NCBI GenBank assembly: GCA_002787815.1 | Contig: PCUY01000076.1 | Span: 1-59,936 of the forward strand | Length of the DNA: 59,936 bases | From: Bacteroidetes bacterium CG12_big_fil_rev_8_21_14_0_65_60_17 | GTDB lineage: Bacteria > Bacteroidota > Rhodothermia > Rhodothermales > UBA10348 | Direction: 5' to 3' | Shown here: piece after piece, positions 1 to 8,603 of the stretch | Numbering within the stretch: the first letter of the stretch is position 1 | How the letters are laid out: each line of letters begins with the position of its first letter | Notes under the pieces: model-generated | What the model was told of the DNA's origin: nothing | The model's input: the letters and a program-made list of their open reading frames with translations, nothing else | Database searches by the model: none | Made by a program: the position numbers and the translations under genes

Positions 1-12
1 AAAAACGGCATC

Positions 13-564
13 ATGTATTTCGCACGTCAACGCGCTGTCCCGGCCTTGCGTCTCGGTGTTATATTTCTCAGTGTTTTCTTTCTCAGTGTTTTCTTTCTCA
101 GTGCATGCAGCGATAATTCTCCACTGTCAGATTCGACAACACCAGACGATGACGCAGCTGCAGGACGTGTGGAACTTGCGGGAGATGAGCGTGAAGCCAT
201 GCTTGCCCTCGCGCAGGAGAAATCCGATGCACTTCGCGCACAGACCAATCAACCTGATGCCACGATTTCCGACGTTTGGATTCTGACTGGCAACCACAAC
301 TATCTGGTTGGAAAGGGCACGAGTGCTACGGGCGAATGCGCCAACATTGCCATCCCTCTTGACCTGGCAACCAGTGGTGACATCGCGGGTCGATATGCGC
401 TGTCCAAGGCCCCTGTTACGCATTCCTGTGAAGGTGCCCCCTGTACATCATGCTCTTTCACGACAGATGCCCAAGACAAAATCACCGGGTGCGACTGCGA
501 GAGTTGTCCCACCGGCTGCAATCCATCCGGCGGAATTTGCAACCATACGATTACCTCCGGCTGA
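13..564 (+). CDS. Cys-rich lipoprotein of unknown function
   Basis: Predicted 183-residue lipoprotein. Residues 1-31 form a signal peptide ending in a lipobox (LSAC) with the lipid-attachment Cys at 32. The hydrophobic core is built from a 5-residue repeat (SVFFL twice) encoded by a 15-bp DNA repeat. The mature part begins with a Ser/Asp/Thr-rich linker. The last 80 residues hold nine Cys, including CDCESCPTGC, suggesting disulfides or metal binding. No family is recognised. The stop codon directly abuts the stop of the convergent trmH. The start is the first ATG after the window edge, so sequence further upstream is unseen. Confidence 0.7.
   Translation: MYFARQRAVPALRLGVIFLSVFFLSVFFLSACSDNSPLSDSTTPDDDAAAGRVELAGDEREAMLALAQEKSDALRAQTNQPDATISDVWILTGNHNYLVGKGTSATGECANIAIPLDLATSGDIAGRYALSKAPVTHSCEGAPCTSCSFTTDAQDKITGCDCESCPTGCNPSGGICNHTITSG
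74..103 (+). repeat. Two perfect 15-bp tandem copies inside a signal peptide
   Basis: The unit TTTTCTTTCTCAGTG occurs at 74-88 and 89-103, with a partial copy just upstream (TTTCTCAGTG at 64-73). It is in frame and lengthens the hydrophobic core of the lipoprotein signal by five residues per copy. Confidence 0.85.
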
Positions 565-1323
565 TCAGGTTTTTTCACTGCGCGCCAGAAGCTGCTCGGC
601 GTGACGAACGGCACGCATGCTGAAATCGGCCTCCAACCGCTCCCGTTCGCTCTCCGACAACTCCCCCACACCTGCCGCGCGTCGTGCCGCGTCTGCGTGG
701 TAGAGCGCCATCGCCGCGGCCACCGAGATATTGTAGCTCTGCACGAAGCCGGTGATGGGCAGCAGTACGGTGGCATCGGCCTCGGACAGCATGTTTTCCG
801 ACACGCCTGAGAGCTCATTTCCGAAGACGATGGCCACCGGCTCCGAGAAGTCCACTGCCGAGATGGGCACCGCCGTCGCATCCAGATGGGTGACCACGAT
901 CCGGTATCCGCGCGCGCGCAGCGGCCCAATGCAGTCTGCCGGTGTGTCGTGGTAATGGACATCGAGCCACTTGTGCGCCCCCTGCGTCGTACGTGTCGAT
1001 TTCTTCGGGGGAACCGACCCGCGGATGACATGGAACTCCTGCAGTCCGAGTCCCTCCGCCGTCCTCATGACGGCGCTCACGTTTCCCGTATTGGCGAGCC
1101 CCTCGACTACGGGTACCACGTGGTACGTCCGCTCGCGCACCGCATCCCGAATACGCTGCCGACGCTCGTCGGACAGGTGGGGCGCAAGGAGTCGGATGAC
1201 GTCGCGGGAAGCTGAATCGCGGGACCCCACAGAAAGACCTTCAAATCGACCGCAGGCATCCTTCTCCATCCGCGCCATATCACGCTCGGCGTCATTGACA
1301 CGGGCTGATTTCCGATGATTCAT
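565..1323 (-). CDS. trmH: TrmH-type tRNA/rRNA 2'-O-methyltransferase (SPOUT)
   Basis: SAM-dependent ribose methyltransferase of the SpoU/TrmH family; closest in motifs to tRNA Gm18 methyltransferase. Of 252 residues, motif 1 is ANTGNVSAVMRTA (about 78-89, with the conserved Asn and Arg), motif 2 is FGNELSGVS (167-175) and motif 3 is PITGFVQSYNISVAAAM (189-205). The last two form the trefoil knot that binds SAM. The start chosen at 1323 overlaps the upstream DUF885 stop as ATGA, indicating translational coupling; an ATG at 1341 is in frame but buries more of the upstream gene. Motif 3 has SYN where SLN is usual. Whether the target is tRNA or rRNA is not shown by sequence alone. Confidence 0.88.
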   Translation of the reverse strand: MNHRKSARVNDAERDMARMEKDACGRFEGLSVGSRDSASRDVIRLLAPHLSDERRQRIRDAVRERTYHVVPVVEGLANTGNVSAVMRTAEGLGLQEFHVIRGSVPPKKSTRTTQGAHKWLDVHYHDTPADCIGPLRARGYRIVVTHLDATAVPISAVDFSEPVAIVFGNELSGVSENMLSEADATVLLPITGFVQSYNISVAAAMALYHADAARRAAGVGELSESERERLEADFSMRAVRHAEQLLARSEKT

Positions 1324-3074
1324 CTCCGGCTCGCAATCCACGCATCTACTGCACGTTCCAGCATGGGAAGACTCACTGCCCCATCTGCAAGAACCGTGTC
1401 ATGGAAACCTTGGATGTCAAACCTGTCTCCCAACTGCTCCCGCGCGTATTCCCTGAGCCGCTGGATTTCCAGGCTTCCAACCATGTAGGCCGTGGCCTGT
1501 CCCGGAGTTGCCAGATAACGGTCTACTTCGGATTCGACTGCATTTTGGCTTTCAGCCGTATTCGCCAGCATGTAATCAACAGCCTGTTGTCGCGTCCAGC
1601 CGAGTACGTGCATGCCCGGGTCGACCACCAGCCGAGCCGCACGCAGCGCCCGATTCGACAGCATGCCCATACGATCCTTCTCTTCCGAGTAGAGCCCCAT
1701 CTCATCAGCCAACAACTCTGAATACAGGCCCCACCCTTCCGCCACGGCAGCCACGTAGATGTAGCGCAGGACCGGATGGACATTTCCGCCCTGAAGCGCC
1801 ACACTCATCTGAAGATGATGTCCGGGATAGGACTCATGGAACGCCGTCGCCTCCAGACCCACCTTACTGATCGCTTCCGGCATCCACGTTCCCAGTTCAT
1901 AGGTGCCCGGCCTTGAGCCATCGATGGATCCGGCCGAATAGTAACCACCGCCGGATGCCTTCTGGTATGCCGGAAACGGCTGTACGACGAGACGGGTATC
2001 GGGTACATAGCCGAACCAGTCGTGAACGGCCACACTGGCACGTTCAACCGCGGCCCGGGCGTAGGCCAGAATGTCTTCTTCTGAACGGAACGTAAACTCC
2101 GGATAGGTACGAAAGTGCTCGAGCAGCGCCGGGACATCGTCCGTCCCGAAGGATTCTTCTGCAATCCGAGCCATCTCAGCCTGGATATCCTCCATCTGGC
2201 GAAGTCCCATCTGGTGAATTTCGTCCGGGGTCAGATCCAACGACGTGTGGTAGTGCACCGAGGCTGCATAGCAGGCCGCCCCATCCGGGTTTTCGCCCAC
2301 ACCCACCACCGCACGCCCCTCATACTCCTCCTCCAGATACGCCACATAGCGTGAAATGGCCGGATTGACCATATCCCGAATGATGGCGCGCACCTCTCTC
2401 TGAAAGGAGGGGTCATTTGAACGGGAGGCAGGAGAATAAAACGGAGAATCCTCAGCCGCACCACGTATCATGGCTGTGGCCTGCCGTAAGACGGCATCGA
2501 CGTTGCTCTGCGAAGCCAGATATCCGGCCTCCTGTCCCAGCTGCAGATTATCCACATCCCGCTCGATGTAGGCCGGCACCTCACGCAGCCGCACGAGGGC
2601 ATTCTCCCGCTCAGCCGCGGTTTCTACTGGCTGTACCGCGAATGTGGACGACAGCATGGCCATCCAACCGTTCGATGTCGAACTCACCTTCCAGAGCTCG
2701 GTGCGGCAGACGCGTGTTCCCAACCGCGCCGCAATCCGATCCCTCGTGAATGCGTACGGAATGGCTGCATCCGTGCCTTCGAGGACAGCCGGGTCGAGTG
2801 CATCCAACCTGGCCATCCACGTTTCAAGCCGCGCATTCCAGGCGTTCATGGCCGCCTCACTCCGGTCTCCGAGCCGATCCATGGGCGTATCGGGGTACGC
2901 AATTTCGAATGCTTCCTCTGGAAACTGGTGGTAGTATCCATTCACGAATTCCTCGGCCACGTCAAGGGCCGCTGTGACCTGCCCGCCCGGCGACACGTCA
3001 GGCGCGTCATCAGATTCGCACGCCGAAAGAACTACACAAAACGCTGTGAGCACGGTAAAAAAAGACATCTTCAT
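1320..3074 (-). CDS. DUF885-family lipoprotein, putative zinc peptidase
   Basis: 584-residue exported protein of the DUF885 family. The start at 3074 was chosen because it gives a clean lipoprotein signal, with Cys at residue 19 (VVLSAC); the longer in-frame extension to 3191 has no signal character. The HESYPGHH motif (413-420) and downstream VAEGWGLYSE resemble the metal-binding helices of zinc carboxypeptidase-like enzymes, and the length is normal for the family. It probably hydrolyses peptides at the outer or inner membrane face. It is the first gene of a two-gene unit with trmH and is divergent from the SDR gene, sharing about 145 bp of upstream DNA. Confidence 0.82.
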   Translation of the reverse strand: MKMSFFTVLTAFCVVLSACESDDAPDVSPGGQVTAALDVAEEFVNGYYHQFPEEAFEIAYPDTPMDRLGDRSEAAMNAWNARLETWMARLDALDPAVLEGTDAAIPYAFTRDRIAARLGTRVCRTELWKVSSTSNGWMAMLSSTFAVQPVETAAERENALVRLREVPAYIERDVDNLQLGQEAGYLASQSNVDAVLRQATAMIRGAAEDSPFYSPASRSNDPSFQREVRAIIRDMVNPAISRYVAYLEEEYEGRAVVGVGENPDGAACYAASVHYHTSLDLTPDEIHQMGLRQMEDIQAEMARIAEESFGTDDVPALLEHFRTYPEFTFRSEEDILAYARAAVERASVAVHDWFGYVPDTRLVVQPFPAYQKASGGGYYSAGSIDGSRPGTYELGTWMPEAISKVGLEATAFHESYPGHHLQMSVALQGGNVHPVLRYIYVAAVAEGWGLYSELLADEMGLYSEEKDRMGMLSNRALRAARLVVDPGMHVLGWTRQQAVDYMLANTAESQNAVESEVDRYLATPGQATAYMVGSLEIQRLREYAREQLGDRFDIQGFHDTVLADGAVSLPMLERAVDAWIASRR

Positions 3075-3220
3075 GGGACTCACGGAAATCTCAGAGGTCA
3101 TGGGATTGCACCGATTGGCTGTTCCGGATGATACGCACGCTACCGATCTCATGCTGCGCTGCGGGAACACCACTTCCCGGTCCGCATGCAAACCGCCTTT
3201 GCGAACAATACGCTCATTAC

Positions 3221-3937
3221 ATGCAACTTACAGATAAAATTGCCCTCGTGACCGGTGCCAGCGCCGGTCTCGGCGCCCGGATTTCGCGTGATCTCGTTGA
3301 GCGAGGTGCCCACGTTTACGGCCTGGCCCGTCGCGAGGAGCGCCTCGGTGCCCTCCAGGAAGAGTTGGGCAGCGCCTTTACACCCCTTCCGGCCGATGTC
3401 ACCAGTGAGGAAGATGTCCGTAACGCATTCAGCCGCATTGGCGGCCGTCTCGACATTCTCATCAATAATGCCGGTCTGGGTAAGTTCGGGCCTGCAAAAG
3501 ACACCTCCACATCCGACTGGGACCTGCAGGTGAATGTGAACCTGCGGGGCGTTTTCCTCTGTACGCGTGCGGCCATTCCCCTCATGCAGGAGCAGAACAG
3601 GAACACCGGGTTCGGCGGCCACATCGTGAACGTCAGCTCGGTGGCCGGTCTCATGGGAAACCCCAATGTGAGCACCTACAACGTCACGAAATTCGGCCTC
3701 AAGGGCTATTCGGAAGCTCTGTTCAAAGAACTTCGCGAGGACGGCATCAAGGTGACCTGCATTTTTCCGGGATCTATCGAAACCGAGTTCTTCGAGCAGG
3801 CCGGCGTCCCCATCTCGGACAACCCCATGACCTCCGAGGACGTGTCCAGTTCGGTCCTTCATGTGCTTCAGACCCCGGATAACTACCTTGTATCCGAAAT
3901 CGTCATGCGGCCACTTCGCCCGAAGTTGAAAACCTGA
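3221..3937 (+). CDS. Short-chain dehydrogenase/reductase
   Basis: Classical SDR oxidoreductase of 238 residues. The cofactor motif TGASAGLG is at 11-18, the structural NNAG at 82-85, and the catalytic Ser (VNVSS, about 139) and YNVTK (Tyr153, Lys157) follow in order. An acidic residue directly after the second beta strand is not evident and Arg residues follow it (LARREER), which would suit NADPH. The ATG at 3221 starts exactly where the family begins (MQLTDKIALVTG); 31 upstream in-frame residues are dismissed. The substrate cannot be told. The TRAP binding protein follows 41 bp downstream on the same strand. Confidence 0.88.
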   Translation: MQLTDKIALVTGASAGLGARISRDLVERGAHVYGLARREERLGALQEELGSAFTPLPADVTSEEDVRNAFSRIGGRLDILINNAGLGKFGPAKDTSTSDWDLQVNVNLRGVFLCTRAAIPLMQEQNRNTGFGGHIVNVSSVAGLMGNPNVSTYNVTKFGLKGYSEALFKELREDGIKVTCIFPGSIETEFFEQAGVPISDNPMTSEDVSSSVLHVLQTPDNYLVSEIVMRPLRPKLKT

Positions 3938-3978
3938 CCACACAACATCCCGAAACGTTCCACCTGCCCCGAGCGCCC

Positions 3979-5082
3979 ATGAAACGCCGTGATTTTGTCA
4001 AGAAAGCCTCTGCAACGGCCGCTGCCGGGGCCGTTCTGGGGGGATGCGCCGCAGTCGATGAAGGCCCGGCCGCCGTGCAGACCAGTCCGCGCGTATCCTG
4101 GCGCCTGGCCTCGAGCTTCCCCCGCTCGCTCGATACCATCTACGGCGCAGCCGAAGTCATGGCCCGCCGTGTCTCGGCGCTTACGGACGACCGTTTCCGC
4201 ATCCGCGTATTTCCGGCTGGCGAAATCGTGCCCTATGACCAGGTGCTGGAGACCGTGCAGAAGGGTACACTCCAGATGGGGCACTCAGCGAGCTATTATT
4301 TCACCGGGCTGAACCCCGCCCTGGCCTTCGATGCCACAGTGCCCTTCGGTATGAACGCGCGCCAGCTCAACGCCTGGATGTACTATGGCGAGGGCATGGA
4401 CCTCATGCGATCGGTCTTCGCGGATTTCAACATCCGCAACTACCCCGGCGGCAATACAGGCGTCCAGATGGGCGGCTGGTTCCGCCGTCAGGTGGACAGC
4501 GTACAGGAACTGAAGGGCCTCAAAATGCGGATTCCGGGGCTCGGCGGCAAGGTCATGGCCGAGCTTGGCGTGAACGTCCAGGTGCTGGGCGGCGGAGAAA
4601 TCTACGCGGCCCTGGAAACGGGCACGATCGATGCTACCGAGTGGTCGGGCCCGTACGATGACGAGAAGCTCGGTTTCCACCAGGTGGCCAAGAACTACTA
4701 CTACCCCGGGTGGTGGGAGCCGGGGCCGGGACTCAGTTTCTATATCAACCAGGATGCGTGGGCCTCGCTGCCATCGACCTACCAGGCGGCGCTCGAGGCG
4801 GCGTGCGCCGAGGCGAATGTCGACATGGTCGCCTCCTACGATGCGAAGAACCCTCCTGCGCTGGAGCGCCTCCGGCAGACAGACATTACGCTTCGACCGT
4901 TTTCAGAGGACATCCTGGAGGCCGCCGAGGAAATAACGCGCGACCTGCAGTCGCAGGAGGCCGCGGCACGCCCCGAGTATGCCCGCATCCTGGAAAGTTA
5001 CCGCGCATTCTCGGACGCATCGAACGCATGGCTCGGTACGGCCGAGAACACCTACAACTCGTTCGCCTTTCGGAGCCGCTGA
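3979..5082 (+). CDS. dctP: TRAP transporter solute-binding protein (DctP family)
   Basis: Periplasmic substrate-binding component of a TRAP transporter for organic or amino acids, 367 residues. The N-terminus has a Tat-like RRDFVKK (3-9) followed by a lipobox (VLGGC, Cys23), so export folded and lipid anchoring is likely. The body (RLASSFPRSLDTIYGAAE, then AGEIVPYDQVLETVQKGTLQMG, then an EWSGPYDD segment) is typical of the DctP family that binds 2-oxo acids or carboxylates. It lies 1.6 kb from the dctQ and dctM genes but on the opposite strand, so it is probably their partner, although it is separately transcribed. The ligand is unknown. Confidence 0.9.
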   Translation: MKRRDFVKKASATAAAGAVLGGCAAVDEGPAAVQTSPRVSWRLASSFPRSLDTIYGAAEVMARRVSALTDDRFRIRVFPAGEIVPYDQVLETVQKGTLQMGHSASYYFTGLNPALAFDATVPFGMNARQLNAWMYYGEGMDLMRSVFADFNIRNYPGGNTGVQMGGWFRRQVDSVQELKGLKMRIPGLGGKVMAELGVNVQVLGGGEIYAALETGTIDATEWSGPYDDEKLGFHQVAKNYYYPGWWEPGPGLSFYINQDAWASLPSTYQAALEAACAEANVDMVASYDAKNPPALERLRQTDITLRPFSEDILEAAEEITRDLQSQEAAARPEYARILESYRAFSDASNAWLGTAENTYNSFAFRSR

Positions 5083-5118
5083 TCCCGCTCAGGCGCACAT
5101 ACCAATCCTGCCGCCACC

Positions 5119-5763
5119 ATGCCTGTATTCCACTTCCCGACGGCCCGCTCCGCCCGATACGTCCTTCAAAAGGATACAACGGCTCCCAATTCCGATCTCT
5201 GGATCGGACTGCACGGGTACGGTGAGCTCGCGACGTCCTTTGCCGATCTACTGGCGCCGATTTCCGGTCCGGGACGCGCCCTGCTCTGTCCGGAAGGCCT
5301 CTCGCGCTTCTATACGAACCACCGGAAAGGGGAAATCGGCGCCAGCTGGATGACAAGCCTGGACCGCGAATACGAAATCCTGGACCAGGTCACCTACCTG
5401 GATGCGCTCTGGGAGCACGTCCTCGATGAATTGATGACTGAGCTACCCACAACCGTGCTCGGGTTCAGCCAAGGCTGCCCAACAGCCACACGATGGCTGG
5501 GAAACGGACAGTTCAGGGCCGAGCGACTCATCCTCTGGGGCGGCGACCACGCCCACGATCTCTCCGATGAGGAGTGGGAAGCGCTGCGCGAAACCGGTGA
5601 AATCATCCTCGTGGCGGGTGAAGAAGATCAGGTTGTCCCCATGGAGCGCCTTGAAAAGGCCGAAGTCGCGCTCAGGGACGCCGGATGCAACGTGCGGCTC
5701 ATAACCCACCCTGGAGCGCACCACCTGGACACAGCCGTCCTGGCACATCTCGCAAACAGCTGA
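5119..5763 (+). CDS. Phospholipase/carboxylesterase-type alpha/beta hydrolase
   Basis: 214-residue cytoplasmic serine hydrolase of the carboxylesterase/YpfH-like group. The nucleophile elbow is GFSQG (Ser117), Asp170 lies in GEEDQVVP and the catalytic His is in GAHHLD (201-202). HGYG (32-35) provides the oxyanion region. There is no signal peptide. It follows dctP by 36 bp and is probably cotranscribed with it. It runs convergently into glsA with a 9-bp gap. The substrate is unknown. Confidence 0.82.
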   Translation: MPVFHFPTARSARYVLQKDTTAPNSDLWIGLHGYGELATSFADLLAPISGPGRALLCPEGLSRFYTNHRKGEIGASWMTSLDREYEILDQVTYLDALWEHVLDELMTELPTTVLGFSQGCPTATRWLGNGQFRAERLILWGGDHAHDLSDEEWEALRETGEIILVAGEEDQVVPMERLEKAEVALRDAGCNVRLITHPGAHHLDTAVLAHLANS

Positions 5764-5772
5764 AACAGCAGG

Positions 5773-6714
5773 TCAGAAAATCGTGTGTCCGATCTCGGCC
5801 GTGAGCAGTTCGAGCGCCCGCATGCCCAGAAATGAATTGCCGCGTTCGTTCAAGCGTGGACTCCACACGGCCACGGAATAGTAGCGCGGATGGATGGCCA
5901 CAATACCGCCACCCACTCCACTCTTGCCCGGCAGTCCCACACGGAAGGCAAATTCACCCGCCTCATCATAGAAACCGCACGTCTGCATAACCGCGTTCAC
6001 GCGCTGTACCATGACGCCTGGCGCGAGCGCCTTGCCGTCGTGCAGCGTGCGTCCTTCATTGGCCAGCAGCCCGAACGTACAGGCGAGCTGCGTGCAGGTC
6101 ATTTCCATGGCACAGAGCCGTACGTACAGGTCCAATACCTCATCGGGCTCGTTGTGGATGTTGCCGAATGACTTCATCAGATTGACGAGTGCCGCATTCC
6201 GATGGCTCGAAGCCCGCTCCGACCGTGCCACGCGCTCATTCCAGGACACGGACATGTCGCCCGAGAGCGCGTGCACGAACGCGTAGAGCTCTTCGAGCGG
6301 CCGTTTGAGCGCTGAAATCAGCACATCGCACAGAACGAGCGCGCCGGCATTGATGAGCGGATTTCGCGGCACGCCCTGTTCATATTCAAGCTGGAAGAGA
6401 GAATTGAATGCATTTCCTGAAGGCTCGACATCCATCCGCTCCCAGACCTCGTCGGGATCAATGGTCAGCGCCAGGAGCAGGGCGGGCACCTTGGCAATAC
6501 TCTGCACGGAGAATGGGACGTCCGCATCTCCCACGCTGTGCACGGACCCGTCCAGGCATTGCAGGCTCATGCCGAACTGGTCCGGATTGACGCACGCCAG
6601 CTCCGGGATGTACGCCGCCACATCGCCGCTCCGGACGTCTTCTTCCGTGGCCCCCTCGGAACCCAGGCGGCGGTGGATGGACGTGAGTATTCGCTGGTAA
6701 TCGATTTCGCTCAT
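5773..6714 (-). CDS. glsA: Glutaminase A
   Basis: Hydrolyses L-glutamine to glutamate and ammonia. The 313-residue length is normal for the bacterial serine-dependent (beta-lactamase-fold) glutaminases. The catalytic SIAK (Ser72, Lys75) follows VPFSVQ. NPLINAGALV, SERASSHRNAAL and GLPGKSGVGGGIVA are family hallmark segments. It starts 9 bp after the dctM stop on the same strand, so it is likely the last gene of the udg-rarA-dctQ-dctM-glsA run. Next to a TRAP permease, this suggests that uptake of an amino acid or 2-oxoacid is linked to glutamate supply, but this is inference. Confidence 0.93.
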   Translation of the reverse strand: MSEIDYQRILTSIHRRLGSEGATEEDVRSGDVAAYIPELACVNPDQFGMSLQCLDGSVHSVGDADVPFSVQSIAKVPALLLALTIDPDEVWERMDVEPSGNAFNSLFQLEYEQGVPRNPLINAGALVLCDVLISALKRPLEELYAFVHALSGDMSVSWNERVARSERASSHRNAALVNLMKSFGNIHNEPDEVLDLYVRLCAMEMTCTQLACTFGLLANEGRTLHDGKALAPGVMVQRVNAVMQTCGFYDEAGEFAFRVGLPGKSGVGGGIVAIHPRYYSVAVWSPRLNERGNSFLGMRALELLTAEIGHTIF

Positions 6715-6723
6715 GCCTCCATC

Positions 6724-8043
6724 CTACCAATCCCACGTCACGAGTTCCGGCCAGAGGATGATCGCTGCCAGACCGATCATCTGGATGATGATGAACGGAA
6801 TGGCTCCCCGGTAGATGTCGCCGGTCGTGATTTCGGGCGGCGCCACACCCCTCAGGTAGAACAGTGCAAATCCGAATGGGGGCGTGAGGAAGGACATCTG
6901 CAGGTTCATTCCCAGCATGACACCGAACCAGACCAGGTCCACACCCAGCAGCGCCGCGGCCGGCACGAGCAGCGGAACCACGATGAAAGCGATCTCGAAA
7001 AAGTCGATGAAAAATCCCAGCACAAACACCACCAGGTTGGCAACAATCAGCAGGCCAATCACGCCCCCCGGCAAATTCGTCAGGTAATGCTCAATCCAGA
7101 GATCCCCGTTGAGCCCCCTGAAGACGAGCGCGAATGCCGTGGATCCGATGAGCAGGAAGAGCACCATGGACGTCAGTGACGTCGTCCGGGCCATGGTATC
7201 GCGCAGCGCCGACCAGGTCAGTCGCCGGTTTACGCCCGCCAGGGCCATGGCGCCCACCGCGCCGAGCGCACCGGCCTCGGTGGGCGTAGCCAGCCCGGCA
7301 AAAATGCTGCCGAGCACCACGAGAATGAGCCCGAGCGGCGGCAACAGGACGAGAAGCACGCGGCGAAAGAGCAGGCCCAGGTTCGCGGGCCGCGCCTCCG
7401 GCGGCAGCGCCGGCGCCCGGTGCGGCTGGAAGATGGCCACACCCACCGCATAGAGGCCATACAGCCCAGCCAGCATGATCCCCGGTACGAGCGCTCCCCA
7501 GAACAGATCACCCACCGAAATACCCATCTGATCGGCGAGCACAATCAGCACGACCGACGGGGGAATGATCTGGCCGAGCGTGCCCGAGGCCGTGATGAAT
7601 CCCGTCGCAAGCTGTTTGTCATACCCGTAGCGCATCATGACGGGAAGTGAAATCAGCCCCATGGCCACAACGCTTGCCCCGACCACACCCGTCGCTGCCG
7701 CCAGCAGGGCACCCACGAACACCACCGCAAGCGCCAGTCCACCGCGAAGTGGTCCGAAAAGCTGCCCGATGGTCGTCAGCAAATCGTCCGCCAGACGGGA
7801 CTTTTCAAGCATGGTCCCCATGAAAATGAAGAACGGCACCGCCAGCAACACGAAATTCGACATGATTCCGAACGTGCGATCCGGCATGGCCAGCAGGAGC
7901 GGCCAGTCGAGCAGCCCCATTTCCACGCCGATGAACGCAAAAATCAGCGCCGTTCCCCCGAGCGCAAACGCCACCGGAAATCCGGAGAAAATGAGCACGA
8001 AAGCGCCCACGAACATGAGCGGGGCCAGCAGGTCCTCGTTCAT
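6724..8043 (-). CDS. dctM: TRAP transporter large permease (DctM)
   Basis: Large membrane subunit of a TRAP transporter, which uses a sodium gradient to import the ligand delivered by the DctP protein. Its 439 residues are almost entirely hydrophobic helices (about 12 segments). Family motifs are visible: GTLGQIIPPSVVLIVLADQMG and TPTEAGALGAVGA. Its ATG overlaps the dctQ stop by 4 bases (ATGA), so the two subunits are translationally coupled. Confidence 0.94.
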   Translation of the reverse strand: MNEDLLAPLMFVGAFVLIFSGFPVAFALGGTALIFAFIGVEMGLLDWPLLLAMPDRTFGIMSNFVLLAVPFFIFMGTMLEKSRLADDLLTTIGQLFGPLRGGLALAVVFVGALLAAATGVVGASVVAMGLISLPVMMRYGYDKQLATGFITASGTLGQIIPPSVVLIVLADQMGISVGDLFWGALVPGIMLAGLYGLYAVGVAIFQPHRAPALPPEARPANLGLLFRRVLLVLLPPLGLILVVLGSIFAGLATPTEAGALGAVGAMALAGVNRRLTWSALRDTMARTTSLTSMVLFLLIGSTAFALVFRGLNGDLWIEHYLTNLPGGVIGLLIVANLVVFVLGFFIDFFEIAFIVVPLLVPAAALLGVDLVWFGVMLGMNLQMSFLTPPFGFALFYLRGVAPPEITTGDIYRGAIPFIIIQMIGLAAIILWPELVTWDW

Positions 8044-8603
8044 GTTGCCCCTCCGGGTCCGGGACCGTCACCGGGCACCGCATCCCCACCCAGAATCACC
8101 GCCAGGCTATGCGCAAACAGCGACACCCCCTGCAGCGCGAGCAGCAGAAAGGCCACCGGAATCACCGTCTTGATGGGATAGCGCGGCAACCCGCCCGGAT
8201 CGGGCGATGCTTCCATCACGGCCCACGAGTTTACAACCGCCGGCCACGCCGTCCAGAGCATGAGTCCACAGAAAGGGAGCATCAGGAAAACCGTACCCAG
8301 CACATTGATCCACGCCTTTCCCTTGGCCGAAAGCCGCCCGTAGAACACATCCACTCGCACGTGGGCATCTTCCTTGAGCGTCCAGGCCGCTCCGAGCAGA
8401 AAAAGCAGGCTGAACAGGTACCACTGCAGCTCAAGCCACATGTTCGAGCTCAAACCGAGTCCCGTAAATCGATCCGTATACCGCGCCACCGCATTCAAAG
8501 CGCCCACGAGCACCATCGCCAGCGACAGCCACACGAGCACGCGCCCGAACCGCTCCTGGAAGCGGTCAATCCGGTCGGCAATCTGCAACAACAAAGGCAT
8601 CAT
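8040..8603 (-). CDS. dctQ: TRAP transporter small permease (DctQ)
   Basis: Small membrane subunit of the TRAP system, 187 residues with four predicted transmembrane helices (about 20-40, 60-80, 105-125 and 148-170). The WLELQWYLFSLLFLLGAAWTL and HVRVDVFY segments are characteristic. ATGA overlaps occur at both ends: its start overlaps the rarA stop and its stop overlaps the dctM start. It forms the complex with DctM and probably receives ligand from the DctP protein at 3979-5082. Confidence 0.9.
   Translation of the reverse strand: MMPLLLQIADRIDRFQERFGRVLVWLSLAMVLVGALNAVARYTDRFTGLGLSSNMWLELQWYLFSLLFLLGAAWTLKEDAHVRVDVFYGRLSAKGKAWINVLGTVFLMLPFCGLMLWTAWPAVVNSWAVMEASPDPGGLPRYPIKTVIPVAFLLLALQGVSLFAHSLAVILGGDAVPGDGPGPGGAT

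Noticed and set aside
1320-3191. N-terminal extension of the DUF885 gene to 3191
   Set aside because: The added 39 residues have no signal character, whereas the ATG at 3074 gives a perfect lipoprotein signal.
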